DNA of 64,000 nucleotides. Source: JBGSMF01 sp964651475 (lineage in GTDB: Bacteria > Chloroflexota > Anaerolineae > Fen-1058). The notes below the pieces were generated by a model. That model was given only the letters and a program-made list of their open reading frames with translations. It was not told the origin of the DNA and did not search any database. The stretch spans positions 89,580 to 153,579 of the forward strand of contig CAZYXV010000008.1 in NCBI GenBank assembly GCA_964651475.1. Direction: 5' to 3'. Shown here piece after piece: positions 42,501 to 49,272 of this stretch. Each line of letters opens with the position of its first letter. Position 1 is the stretch's first letter. The position numbers and the translations under genes are program-made.

Positions 42501-43422
42501 GGGGCTTGAATCGCCGCTGGCGTTGCCCGTGCGCGCCAAAGGCAGCGTGGTGGGCGTGATGGTGGTGGAGGGCGCGCAGGCCGCGCTGATACAGCCGGGC
42601 CGCCCGGCCAGCATCTTGTCGGGCATTGCCCACCAGGCAGCCACGGCCATCGAAAACGTGAGCCTGGTGCGCCAACTGGCCGCGCGTGAACGATTGGAAC
42701 AAGAAGTCAAGCTGGCGCGCGAAATTCAGGTGAGCTTTTTGCCCAAGCACTGCCCCGAGGTGCCGGGGTGGGACGTAGCCGCCTTTTGGCAGGCAGCCCG
42801 CCAGGTGGGGGGAGATTTTTACGATTTCCTGCCGCTGCCGCGCGATCATTACGCGCTGGTCATTGCCGACGTGGCCGACAAGGGTGTGGGCGCGGCGCTC
42901 TTTATGGCCCTGTGCCGCACACTGGTGCGAAGCGTGGCGATGGGCGGGCACCGCACACCGGCCGAGGCGCTGACGCGCACCAACGAACTCATCTTTTCGG
43001 ATGCTTCCACAGACCTGTTCGTCACAATGATTTTGGCCGATTTGTCGCCGGTGGGGAGGGTCATCTATGCCAACGCCGGGCACAACCCACCCATGATTGT
43101 GCGGCGCGGCAGCGAGTCTGTGGAGTATCTCACCTCGCACGGCATTGCTCTGGGCGTGATCGAAGACGCCTGCCTCGAAAGCCACACCATCCGGCTGATA
43201 GAAGGCGAGGTGCTGGTGCTGTATACCGACGGCGTGCCCGACGCGCTGAACGCTCGCGGCGAAGAATTTGGATTGGAGCGGTTGGAGGCGTGCGTGAGGG
43301 AACACCGGCGCCAATCAGCCGCCAAAATCGTCCAGGCCATCGAAGATACGGTCAAGGCGTTCGTGGGCGACCAGCCTGCTTTTGACGATTTGACGCTGGT
43401 GGTGGCCAAGCGATTGGCGTGA
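39538..43422 (+). CDS. Six-GAF SpoIIE-type serine phosphatase, membrane anchored
   Basis: 1294 residues, GTG at 39538. One N-terminal helix (about 7-24) with basic residues after it puts the rest in the cytoplasm. Six GAF domains lie at about 40-203, 215-373, 385-540, 553-716, 727-880 and 892-1045, joined by short helical linkers. The PP2C/SpoIIE domain (1075-1292) has GGDFYD, IADVADKG, LYTDGV and FDDLTLV, the full metal-binding set. Such RsbU-like phosphatases reset anti-sigma-factor antagonists in partner-switching pathways. No RsbV or RsbW partner is nearby. The last two GAF units lack the usual small-ligand pocket wording and seem diverged. Confidence 0.9.
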   Translation: MNPVNQILILIGVIALLAAAFVLYRRRESRLALVRRVRELEALSEAGRVLSVAELDVDALCELIFDQAGRIVDTTTFQLGLFENEHYYHIKLWQSEGVRRPPAVFDLNDGSGEGIVGWMRRTKQPLLVHDFEREADTLPAHPRYLSAAPPRSAIFVPLLAGTRVIGAIIINSQSPAAFSEGHVRLLSIIANQAASAIARAWLLESERRRVKQLSLIAEVVRQVAAIFDLDVLFTRVVELIHDTFGYYHVGLCMLAPAGDEIIFRASTHASLLGRRLKIGEGIIGHVVQSGEALLVHNVAQDARYVSLSALPETASELTVPLKFGERILGVLDVQSAAVQGANNNTHALGKDDLFILQMLADQVAIAIHEARLYQTEQRRSQQLEVVAEVGRAVVSNLNLDELLEEVVYLIQGRFGYLHVALLLVEDNMAEFRASAGAALESWTRDRRQLPINGPGLIARAARTGEAILCNDVAAEPEYLRGLDNTRSELAVPLRVGDRVLAVLDVQSDETGAFDESDMFSLQTLSDAVAVGIRNALLYASERQRRRVADTLRESVMLLASTLDLDTVLDRILESLARVIKYDAVAVLLVSEGEPSRPGGGREDKLMVRAARGLPQVVNIIGQEIPVQEGGRFVRLRERRGPIIFGEQDGLGAYHELIGLPQDHSCLGAPLIARDVLIGTLSVERIQPLAYGPEDAEIVATLASQAALAISNARLYEAEREQAWVSTALLQVAEATTRAESVDEVLSTVVRITPMLAGVDRCGILLWDEGRGAFYGSHVYGLPRAQASLFTNWQVRPEDWWELDELCEDHSPIQIDEPDEPVEPVFGSGYLLMLPLMSRGQLAGVMLVGALECGAFNAQRTQMIGGIANQAALAIESSQLAAAQREEAWVNMALLQVAEAVGSQVELSEVLTTIVRLTPLLVGVKACLILLWDDDTGAYVPGAAYGLPRERLAAFYALRIPGAEWPLDLTDTSERTLPASSMPRGLRALGLESPLALPVRAKGSVVGVMVVEGAQAALIQPGRPASILSGIAHQAATAIENVSLVRQLAARERLEQEVKLAREIQVSFLPKHCPEVPGWDVAAFWQAARQVGGDFYDFLPLPRDHYALVIADVADKGVGAALFMALCRTLVRSVAMGGHRTPAEALTRTNELIFSDASTDLFVTMILADLSPVGRVIYANAGHNPPMIVRRGSESVEYLTSHGIALGVIEDACLESHTIRLIEGEVLVLYTDGVPDALNARGEEFGLERLEACVREHRRQSAAKIVQAIEDTVKAFVGDQPAFDDLTLVVAKRLA

Positions 43423-43430
43423 ACCCATCA

Positions 43431-44297
43431 TCACTTTGCCCGGACAAACTCGCCTGGCGGCAAATATCCCCACATCTCTGGCTTTGCCCGTTCCGGGTCG
43501 TCATCCCACGTATAGCCCACACCTGCCACGTGGCCGTTACACGCGCCCCGCCCGCCCCCCGAATCAGGCGGAAACAAATCCGTTCCGTCGCCAAACGTGC
43601 GAATCTCCCAATGCAGGTGGCTATTATAGCTCCGGTCGTGGATGCGCCCGACGACCTGCCCCAACTGCACCGCCTGCCCCACCGATACTTGCACATCGGC
43701 CACGTGCCAGTACGCTGACCATAGGCGCTGGCCGTCCGTCAAAATGTGCTGAACGACAATCACATAGCCCTCGCTGCCCAGCGACTCTTCCCACGTCACG
43801 ACGCCGTTGGCAATAGCGCGCACCGGCTCGCCACTGCCCTTGGCTCCATCGGCCTGACCGTGTATGTCGTGAGCGAACCAATCTTCGCCGGCGTGGTACA
43901 GTTGGTTGAACGCCACCTTGTTTCCGTTTGCATCTACAAAGCACTTGCCGGCCTGCCCTACGCCGGGATTTTGCGCGCCAAAGCGTGTGTCCACCGGCAA
44001 GGGGCCGGATTGATAAGGAAGATACGGCCCAAAGCGGGCAGGGTCGAGCGGGAAATCAAACGCCGTCGCCGGTTCGGGCGTTTGCGGAGGGACGCGGGTG
44101 GGCAAGTCGCTCGTTTGGATGGAGACGAATCGGCACGCCGAGAAAACGCACAGCACCGCCATAAGGGCAATCCAAACCCATCCCCGGCTTGAGCAATGCC
44201 GTTGCGTTCCCGCTGATTTAGCGGCAGTATTGCAAATCCTGTGTAATTTGCCGGTTCGCCCGCAGTTCAACTGCGGGCGGAAAGTCTTGCCAGGCAA
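43431..44297 (-). CDS. M23 family metallopeptidase (lysostaphin-like), lipoprotein or membrane bound
   Basis: 288 residues if the TTG at 44297 is used. It lies one base after the upstream stop (TGAGTTG), which argues for coupling, but its first 25 codons are a palindromic repeat. ATG at 44162 would give only half a signal. A hydrophobic segment WVWIALMAVLCVFSAC resembles a lipoprotein signal. The M23 core shows YHAGEDWFAHD (His and Asp ligands), VRAIANGVVTW and SHLHWEIR (HxH), so the zinc site is complete. M23 enzymes cut peptidoglycan cross-links. The tail CNGHVAGVGYTWDDDPE may help bind the substrate. Confidence 0.75.
   Translation of the reverse strand: MPGKTFRPQLNCGRTGKLHRICNTAAKSAGTQRHCSSRGWVWIALMAVLCVFSACRFVSIQTSDLPTRVPPQTPEPATAFDFPLDPARFGPYLPYQSGPLPVDTRFGAQNPGVGQAGKCFVDANGNKVAFNQLYHAGEDWFAHDIHGQADGAKGSGEPVRAIANGVVTWEESLGSEGYVIVVQHILTDGQRLWSAYWHVADVQVSVGQAVQLGQVVGRIHDRSYNSHLHWEIRTFGDGTDLFPPDSGGGRGACNGHVAGVGYTWDDDPERAKPEMWGYLPPGEFVRAK
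44257..44279. repeat. Perfect hairpin CGCCCGCAGTT/AACTGCGGGCG
   Basis: Eleven-base arms around one C. Relative of 5073-5095. It lies in the start region of the M23 gene, and the stem could hide initiation, but no T-tract is present. Confidence 0.6.
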
Positions 44298-44298
44298 C

Positions 44299-45186
44299 TC
44301 ACCACCAACTCAACACATGGAACACGCCGTAAGCTAAATTCGCCGCCACCCCGAGCCACGCCAGGCCGCACCACACTACCGGCCACACGCCTTCGTACGA
44401 GACCCACTGCCCCGTCCCGTCCACGTCGAGCGGATAGCGCAGCGGCAGCGCATCTACCAGCACAGAGAGTCCTGGACTTGAGGGCAGGTACAGCACTGGC
44501 TCGTCGGCTTCGTCGCCAATTCGCTCGTTGGGCAGCGCGCTCGACGCGCCCGAATGGGTCAGGCCGTCGCTGGAGCGAAATTCGTAAGAGTACTTGATCA
44601 CGGGCTGATCGTTCACCTCCATGTTGGTCGCTTTTTGCGCCAACTGGCGCGCTCCCGTGATTTCGCCATAGCGCAGCAGCATCACCTGGCGCAAGCCGTT
44701 GAGCGTGGCCCCTGCGAACAAGGCCGCGCCAACCACTGGAAAGATCAGCGTGAACACCACAAACCATCCAAACGTCGAGCGGCGCGCTCCTTCCAGGCGG
44801 GCCACGCTGGGCTTGCTGGGAACGTACCAGGCCGTGGCCTGCTCGCCTTCGCTCCACCGCCGCCCGGTGGAATAACAGTGCGCGGCGACCGTCTTTTCGT
44901 CGGGCGTCCTGAAAGTGAAATGATACTTGTACACTGGCGTGTCGTTCTCTTCCGAGTTGGTTCGGATCACCTGCGTCACGGTTGCCTCGGCGGTGGTTGT
45001 GGAATGCGCCAGCCGCCACTCGTCAACCGGGTTCAGATCGCCCACAAAGACCCACACGAATACCATGCCCAACACAAAGAACAACGCCCCCATGCCGCCA
45101 ACGATGCCCAACATGGCCGAGCACATCACCGGCAGAGGCACCCAGCGGGGCGGCGGAACCAATTGCGTAATGCGGCTAGATAACAC
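44299..45186 (-). CDS. DUF3592-type membrane protein with two repeats
   Basis: GTG at 45186 is preferred because GGGAGG lies six bases upstream; 295 residues. Three helices (about 22-47, 140-165 and 268-290) enclose two beta-rich DUF3592-like units: TAEATVTQVIRTNSEENDTP with VYKYHFTFRTPDEKTV, and ATNMEVNDQPVIKYSYEFRS with SDGLTHSG. Each ends with the TAWYVPSKPSVARLEG or VLYLPSSPGLSVLVD type of strand. Function of the family unknown. The stop is one base from the proposed start of the M23 peptidase, so the two probably work together at the envelope. Confidence 0.7.
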   Translation of the reverse strand: MLSSRITQLVPPPRWVPLPVMCSAMLGIVGGMGALFFVLGMVFVWVFVGDLNPVDEWRLAHSTTTAEATVTQVIRTNSEENDTPVYKYHFTFRTPDEKTVAAHCYSTGRRWSEGEQATAWYVPSKPSVARLEGARRSTFGWFVVFTLIFPVVGAALFAGATLNGLRQVMLLRYGEITGARQLAQKATNMEVNDQPVIKYSYEFRSSDGLTHSGASSALPNERIGDEADEPVLYLPSSPGLSVLVDALPLRYPLDVDGTGQWVSYEGVWPVVWCGLAWLGVAANLAYGVFHVLSWW

Positions 45187-45295
45187 ACTACACCTCCCTA
45201 GACCTTTTTCCCGATAATGTATTGTACACTGGCAGGGCGGACCAGACAAACCAGGCCGCGCCTTGCCCCGTCAGCCAAATGTCAGCCGGCTTTCC

Positions 45296-45324
45296 TTGAC
45301 ATCTGGTATCCAGGATTGTATAAT
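45296..45324 (+). promoter_or_regulatory. Sigma-70 promoter of the GntR-SPFH operon
   Basis: TTGACA (45296-45301), 17-bp spacer, TATAAT (45319-45324): consensus in both boxes. Lies 37 bp before the GntR start codon. Confidence 0.8.
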
Positions 45325-45343
45325 TGTCTACAACAATTAGTAC
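45318..45343 (+). promoter_or_regulatory. Probable autoregulatory operator overlapping the -10 box
   Basis: GTATAATTGT (45318-45327) and ACAATTAGTAC (45333-45343) are complementary apart from one extra base. The palindrome covers the -10 and the start site just before a YtrA-type GntR gene, as expected for self-repression. Confidence 0.55.
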
Positions 45344-45360
45344 AATCACGAGAGAGGCCA

Positions 45361-45753
45361 ATGCACATAAAGATAGATGTTCAAAGCGGTGCGCCCATTT
45401 ACATTCAAGTCGTCGAGCGCATCAAGCACCTGATTGCCACCGGCGAACTAGAACCGGGCGCTCAATTGCCAACGGTGCGACAACTGGCGCAAGAACTCGT
45501 CGTCAATCCCAACACCGTTGCGCGCGCGTACACCTTGTTGGATCAAGCTGGCATCATCTCCACCCAACAAGGGCGCGGCACCTACGTGCGAGAGCATCCT
45601 GACGAGAATGGCCTGGCGCGTATGCGCGAAGAAAAACTGGGCGTGTTGGTTAACCAGATGATCGTCGAGGCGCTTAGCCTGGGTTACGTGCTGGACGAAA
45701 TCTGTAAGGAATTTGAAACAACTGTGCGTCAATGGCGTAAGGACCGCCGTTGA
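45361..45753 (+). CDS. GntR family regulator, YtrA subfamily
   Basis: 130 residues. ATG at 45361 (MHIKIDVQSGAPIYIQVVER) is the family's normal start. The winged helix shows GAQLPTVRQLAQELVVNPNTV, split here as GAQLPTVRQLAQ and NPNTVARAY, with the wing QGRGTYV. The short tail of about 50 residues lacks an effector domain, as in YtrA proteins, which respond to envelope stress or antibiotics and normally sit before ABC exporter genes. Here the next gene, 21 bp on, is an SPFH membrane protein instead. A consensus promoter with an overlapping palindrome suggests self-repression. Confidence 0.9.
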   Translation: MHIKIDVQSGAPIYIQVVERIKHLIATGELEPGAQLPTVRQLAQELVVNPNTVARAYTLLDQAGIISTQQGRGTYVREHPDENGLARMREEKLGVLVNQMIVEALSLGYVLDEICKEFETTVRQWRKDRR

Positions 45754-45774
45754 CCAAAAGATAAGGAGCTAACC

Positions 45775-46719
45775 ATGGTTAAAAGTCGTAGCAAATCAGA
45801 TAGTGCGCAAACTGGCGCTCAAAGCACGCACGTCAATGCAGTAGCGATCACGGTGTTTCTGGTGCTGTTAATTGTTTCACTCGGCGCATTGCCCATCCTG
45901 GATTCGTTCGGTTGGCCGGATTGGGCTCTCGTCTTGCAGCTGGTCATATTGAATTTGATCGGCCTGTACGTGCTGTTTGCTTTCCAGATAGCCAAGCAAT
46001 GGGAAAAGACGGTGGTGTTGCGTTTGGGCAAGTTTCGCGGCCTCAAGGGACCTGGCGCGTTTTGGATCATCCCGCTGGTAGACAGCATCCCGATGTGGAT
46101 TGACCTGCGCGTGATGGTGACGCCCTTTGCCGCCGAAAAGACGCTCACCAAAGATACGGTCCCCGTCAACGTAGACGCGGTGCTCTTTTGGGTAGTGTGG
46201 GACGCCGAAAAGGCCGCGCTGGAAGTTGAAGACTATCGGACCGCCATCACCTGGGCGGCGCAGACGGCGCTGCGCGATATTATCGGCAAGATGATGCTGG
46301 CCGATATCCTGGTGGGGCGCGAAATGATTGATCACGAACTGCAACACATTATTGACGAACGCACCACGCCGTGGGGCGTGAGTGTGCAGAGCGTAGAAAT
46401 CAGAGACATTGTCATTCCGCAAGAACTGGAAGACGCCATGTCCCGCCAGGCGCAGGCTGAACGCGAGCGCCAGGCGCGCGTGATCCTGGGCGAAAGCGAA
46501 AAGCAAATCGCCGCAAGCTTCCGCGAAGCCTCGCTGGCATATGCCGACAATCCCACCGCATTGCACTTGCGCGCGATGAACATGCTGTTTGAAGGGTTGA
46601 AGGAAAAAGGCGCGCTGGTGATTGTCCCCTCGAGCGCCGTGGATACCATGAACCTGGGTGGCATGATGGGCACGGTGTCGGTGGCGTCGCAGACGCTGCG
46701 CGGACACGAGCAGGAATAA
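45775..46719 (+). CDS. Slipin/stomatin-like SPFH-domain membrane protein
   Basis: 314 residues, ATG at 45775 after AAGGAGCTAACC. Two hydrophobic stretches (about 23-42 and 47-68) anchor it, followed by the SPFH/band-7 domain: VVLRLGKFRGLKGPG, WIDLRVMVTPF, TKDTVPVNVDAVLFW and ILVGREMIDHELQHIIDERT. A helical oligomerising tail begins DAMSRQAQAERERQARVI and the end is SSAVDTMNLGGMMG. These proteins form rings or microdomains in the membrane, often beside an NfeD protease partner, which is not seen here. Controlled by the GntR gene just upstream. Confidence 0.9.
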   Translation: MVKSRSKSDSAQTGAQSTHVNAVAITVFLVLLIVSLGALPILDSFGWPDWALVLQLVILNLIGLYVLFAFQIAKQWEKTVVLRLGKFRGLKGPGAFWIIPLVDSIPMWIDLRVMVTPFAAEKTLTKDTVPVNVDAVLFWVVWDAEKAALEVEDYRTAITWAAQTALRDIIGKMMLADILVGREMIDHELQHIIDERTTPWGVSVQSVEIRDIVIPQELEDAMSRQAQAERERQARVILGESEKQIAASFREASLAYADNPTALHLRAMNMLFEGLKEKGALVIVPSSAVDTMNLGGMMGTVSVASQTLRGHEQE

Positions 46720-46726
46720 TAAGCAT

Positions 46727-46859
46727 TACCCTTGCAAAGGTGACTAACCTTTGTCAACATAGGGCATCCTGAGCTTGTCGAAGGATGCCGTCCGCGCACG
46801 GTTCGACAAGCTCACCGTGCTAAAGTTGACACAGATGGTGACTAACCTTTGCAAGGGTA
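46727..46859. repeat. Palindrome split by a mobile palindromic element with 15-bp target duplication
   Basis: TACCCTTGCAAAGGT (46727-46741) and its complement (46845-46859) are the arms of one hairpin. Between them is an 83-bp element (46754-46836) of the same family as 9556-9637, flanked by GGTGACTAACCTTTG at 46739-46753 and 46837-46851. The original hairpin can be rebuilt exactly by removing the element and one flank copy. Confidence 0.8.
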
Positions 46860-46874
46860 CCAGAAGGTGTGACG

Positions 46875-47090
46875 ATGAAAACGTGGGAATATCGCGTGGT
46901 GAGTTGGGGCGGAACCTTTAGCGGGCCCAAGGACGAAGAGTTGGAATCCGAGTTGAACGCGCTGGGACAAGAGGGCTGGGAAGCGGTGGCCATGCGAGCG
47001 CACGAGAATAGCAACAAGGTTACCTTTATTCTCAAGCGCCCGTTGTCTGAGGGCAGTCCCCGGCAAACTAAACATTGGGCAGCGTGGTAA
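46875..47090 (+). CDS. Small DUF4177 protein
   Basis: 71 residues, ATG at 46875 after AGAAGGTG. MKTWEYRVVSW, ELNALGQEGWEAVAM and KVTFILKRPL are the three parts of DUF4177, a small alpha/beta protein of unknown role. Separated from the SPFH gene by the nested repeat and probably read from the same promoter, although the restored hairpin could slow transcription. Confidence 0.8.
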   Translation: MKTWEYRVVSWGGTFSGPKDEELESELNALGQEGWEAVAMRAHENSNKVTFILKRPLSEGSPRQTKHWAAW

Positions 47091-47129
47091 ATGGTCATCG
47101 CAGGTACAGCTGCTTGCGCACTATTCATC

Positions 47130-47226
47130 TAGGAGCTTGTCGGAGAGGAACTCGTTTGTAGTGCGCGCTTCAGCGCGCTGAAGCGCGCACTACGAGCGTA
47201 CCCACCCGCTCTCCGGCAGCCTGCTA
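47130..47226. repeat. TAG...CTTGTCGGAGAG palindromic element with 36-bp perfect palindrome inside
   Basis: The ends TAGGAGCTTGTCGGAGAG (47130-47147) and CTCTCCGGCAGCCTGCTA (47209-47226) are inverted. The centre 47158-47193 is a perfect 36-base palindrome made of GTAGTGCGCGCTTCAGCG and its complement. Family members lie at 3964, 7889 and 63859. Confidence 0.75.
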
Positions 47227-47248
47227 GGGATGCGGAAGAAAATAATTA

Positions 47249-47346
47249 TCCCAATGTCGCCGCGTAGGAGCGCCTTTCCTGTCTAGCCGCCAGGCTGGCA
47301 GGCGCGACTATCGCGCACAAAGGGCGCTCCTACGGGAATTTTGGGA
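47249..47346. repeat. Palindromic element, CGTAGGAGCGCC arms
   Basis: TCCCAA...TTGGGA outer ends, inner arms CGTAGGAGCGCCTTT (47263-47277) and AAAGGGCGCTCCTACG (47319-47334), and a small GCCGCCAGGCTGGC hairpin in the middle. The only copy in the window. Confidence 0.6.
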
Positions 47347-47597
47347 CAGTCTATTTTTTCCACGCCCCCTACGCGAGTGGCCTGGCGCTGGTACAGATAA
47401 ACCATTGAGGGTCTCCACTCAATGCAACAATCTACTCGATCATACGGGGTAGATACATCGCCGGCGGGCTGAGAGATAGCACGGGCAACGTACTTACCAT
47501 CCTCTCTATCTTGCCAGATAAGCCGAAGGCGGTTACAATAGCGCCTGGCATCTGTACATGCCCCAACAGATTAATCTTGGAGAACAAGCTAGAATTT
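47347..47597. other. Gap before the mannosyltransferase gene
   Basis: Holds a CATTGAG/CTCAATG hairpin at 47403-47424 without a T-tract and a possible -10 TACAAT near 47534. No gene is visible. Confidence 0.35.
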
Positions 47598-48299
47598 ATG
47601 CGAACCATTGTGGTGATTCCCACTTTTAACGAACGTGATAACATTGTGCGATTAGTGCCGGACCTGATGGCGTTGGGCGACTTGCACGTCGTCGTGGTGG
47701 ATGACAATTCCCCAGATCAAACAGGGCGACTGGTAGATGAGATGATGACCCGCTACGAGCGCCTGCACGTCATTCACCGTCCCGGCAAGCTGGGGTTGGG
47801 CACGGCGTACATTGCCGGCTTCAAGTACGCGCTCGAGGCTGGCTTTGATTGCGTCCTCACTATGGATGCGGATTATTCTCACCAACCCCGTTACGTGCCC
47901 GATGTCATCGCCGCCACCCAATCCGCCGACCTGGTCATTGGCAGCCGTTACGTGTCCGGCGGGCGCGCGGTAGATAGCCCCTTTGCCCGCCGCTTGCTCA
48001 GCCGCGTCGCAAACTTGTTTGCCAAGCTGGCCTTGGGGCTTGAGGCGCGAGATTGCACGGCCGGCTTTCGCTGTTATCGGCGCCGGGTGTTGGAATCGGT
48101 TAACCTGGACACGATTTTTTCCAATGGCTATTCTTTTCTGATCGAGATGCTATATATTGTGCAGCGCGGCGGATGGCAAGTGACCGAAGTGCCGATACAA
48201 TTTATGGATCGCCGGCAGGGCGCGTCCAAGGTGTCGCGGGCCGAGATTTACAAAGCGATCTACACGGTGGTGCGCCTGTCTGTCAACGGCGCGCGCTGA
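47598..48299 (+). CDS. Polyprenol monophosphomannose synthase-type GT2 glycosyltransferase
   Basis: 233 residues. ATG at 47598 opens MRTIVVIPTFNERDNIVRLV, the normal family start. VVVDDNSPD, LTMDADYSHQPRY (the DAD metal site), VIGSRYVSGG, DCTAGFRCYRR and EVPIQFMDRRQGASK are the DPM1 motifs. No membrane anchor, so it is the soluble or peripheral type that makes polyprenyl-phosphate-mannose from GDP-mannose on the inner face. The product is the usual donor for GT-C enzymes, of which this window has several candidates. No good ribosome site. Confidence 0.9.
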   Translation: MRTIVVIPTFNERDNIVRLVPDLMALGDLHVVVVDDNSPDQTGRLVDEMMTRYERLHVIHRPGKLGLGTAYIAGFKYALEAGFDCVLTMDADYSHQPRYVPDVIAATQSADLVIGSRYVSGGRAVDSPFARRLLSRVANLFAKLALGLEARDCTAGFRCYRRRVLESVNLDTIFSNGYSFLIEMLYIVQRGGWQVTEVPIQFMDRRQGASKVSRAEIYKAIYTVVRLSVNGAR

Positions 48300-48345
48300 G
48301 TGTTAAACCGAACCGATTATCCCGCTCTGCTCACCGAGGGTCATT

Positions 48346-49272
48346 GTGGAGTACATCGCCTGTAACCTGTGTGGTTCAACGACGGCCCGTGTTCGTTATC
48401 CTTGCACAGTCAACGAAAACGACCCGCCGCGGACAATTGACGCCTTTCGCTGCACCAGCTATGGTTACGGCCGCCATCACACCATTGTTCAGTGCGAGCG
48501 GTGCGGCCTGGTGTATACCAATCCGCGCCCGGATTCGTGCGATTTGCTGGAAAGCTACGAGGCGGTGGAGGATCCTCTGTATATCCAGGAGCGCGAAGGG
48601 CGTGTATTGACCTTTACGCATCACCTGGTGCCGCTGGAAAAAATCACCGGCCCCGCCATGGGGCGCAAATTGCTGGACGTGGGATGTTACACGGGTGTAT
48701 TCCTGGACATTGCGTCGGCCAACGGCTGGGACGCCTGGGGGATTGACCCCTCGCGCTGGGCCGTCGAACAGGCGCGGGCGCGCGGTTTGAACACTCTGGA
48801 GGGCACGCTCGAATCGGCGGATTTCCCGGCGAATTTTTTTGACGTGGTAACGATGTGGGACGTATTCGAGCACCTGACCAATCCAGCGCAGACGCTGCGC
48901 CGGGCATGGCGCGTGCTTCAGCCGGGCGGCTTGCTCGTTATCCACACCATGGATATTGATAGTCTGTTCGCTCGCGTCATGGCCGGCCGCTGGCCGTGGT
49001 TGATGGAAATGCACATTTACTATTTTTCCCGCCGTACCTTGCGCGCTATGCTTGAAAAAAACGGATTCCGGGTTGTTTCCATCAGGCCCCAGGGGCGTTA
49101 TCAGACGTTGGAATACCTCGGCACGCGGGTCACGGCCTTGTTCGGCCCGGCGCTGGGACGCCCCGTGGAGTGGGTAATTCGCTCGCTGCGCCTGGGCCGG
49201 ATGACGACGCCGATCAATCTGGGTGATTTGATTACGGCCTATGCGTGGAAAGACATAACAAAAACAAAATGA
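48346..49272 (+). CDS. Class I SAM-dependent methyltransferase with N-terminal zinc-binding region
   Basis: 308 residues, GTG at 48346. The N-terminus CNLCGSTTARVRYPC and CERCGLVYTNPRP is a Cys4 zinc site, usual in sugar and polysaccharide methyltransferases. The Rossmann part begins LLDVGCYTGVFLDIA (SAM motif I), with WGIDPS, FFDVVTMWDVFEHL and LQPGGLLVIHT. It probably methylates a sugar nucleotide or a glycan. It overlaps the next gene by ATGA and follows a polyprenol-phosphate-mannose synthase, supporting a surface-glycan role. Confidence 0.85.
   Translation: MEYIACNLCGSTTARVRYPCTVNENDPPRTIDAFRCTSYGYGRHHTIVQCERCGLVYTNPRPDSCDLLESYEAVEDPLYIQEREGRVLTFTHHLVPLEKITGPAMGRKLLDVGCYTGVFLDIASANGWDAWGIDPSRWAVEQARARGLNTLEGTLESADFPANFFDVVTMWDVFEHLTNPAQTLRRAWRVLQPGGLLVIHTMDIDSLFARVMAGRWPWLMEMHIYYFSRRTLRAMLEKNGFRVVSIRPQGRYQTLEYLGTRVTALFGPALGRPVEWVIRSLRLGRMTTPINLGDLITAYAWKDITKTK

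Noticed and set aside
44162..44164. ATG as the start of the M23 peptidase
   Set aside because: It would remove half of the hydrophobic signal and has no ribosome site; the coupled TTG is kept, with low certainty.
47158..47193. 36-base palindrome as a terminator
   Set aside because: It has no T-tract on either side and sits inside a larger inverted-repeat element.
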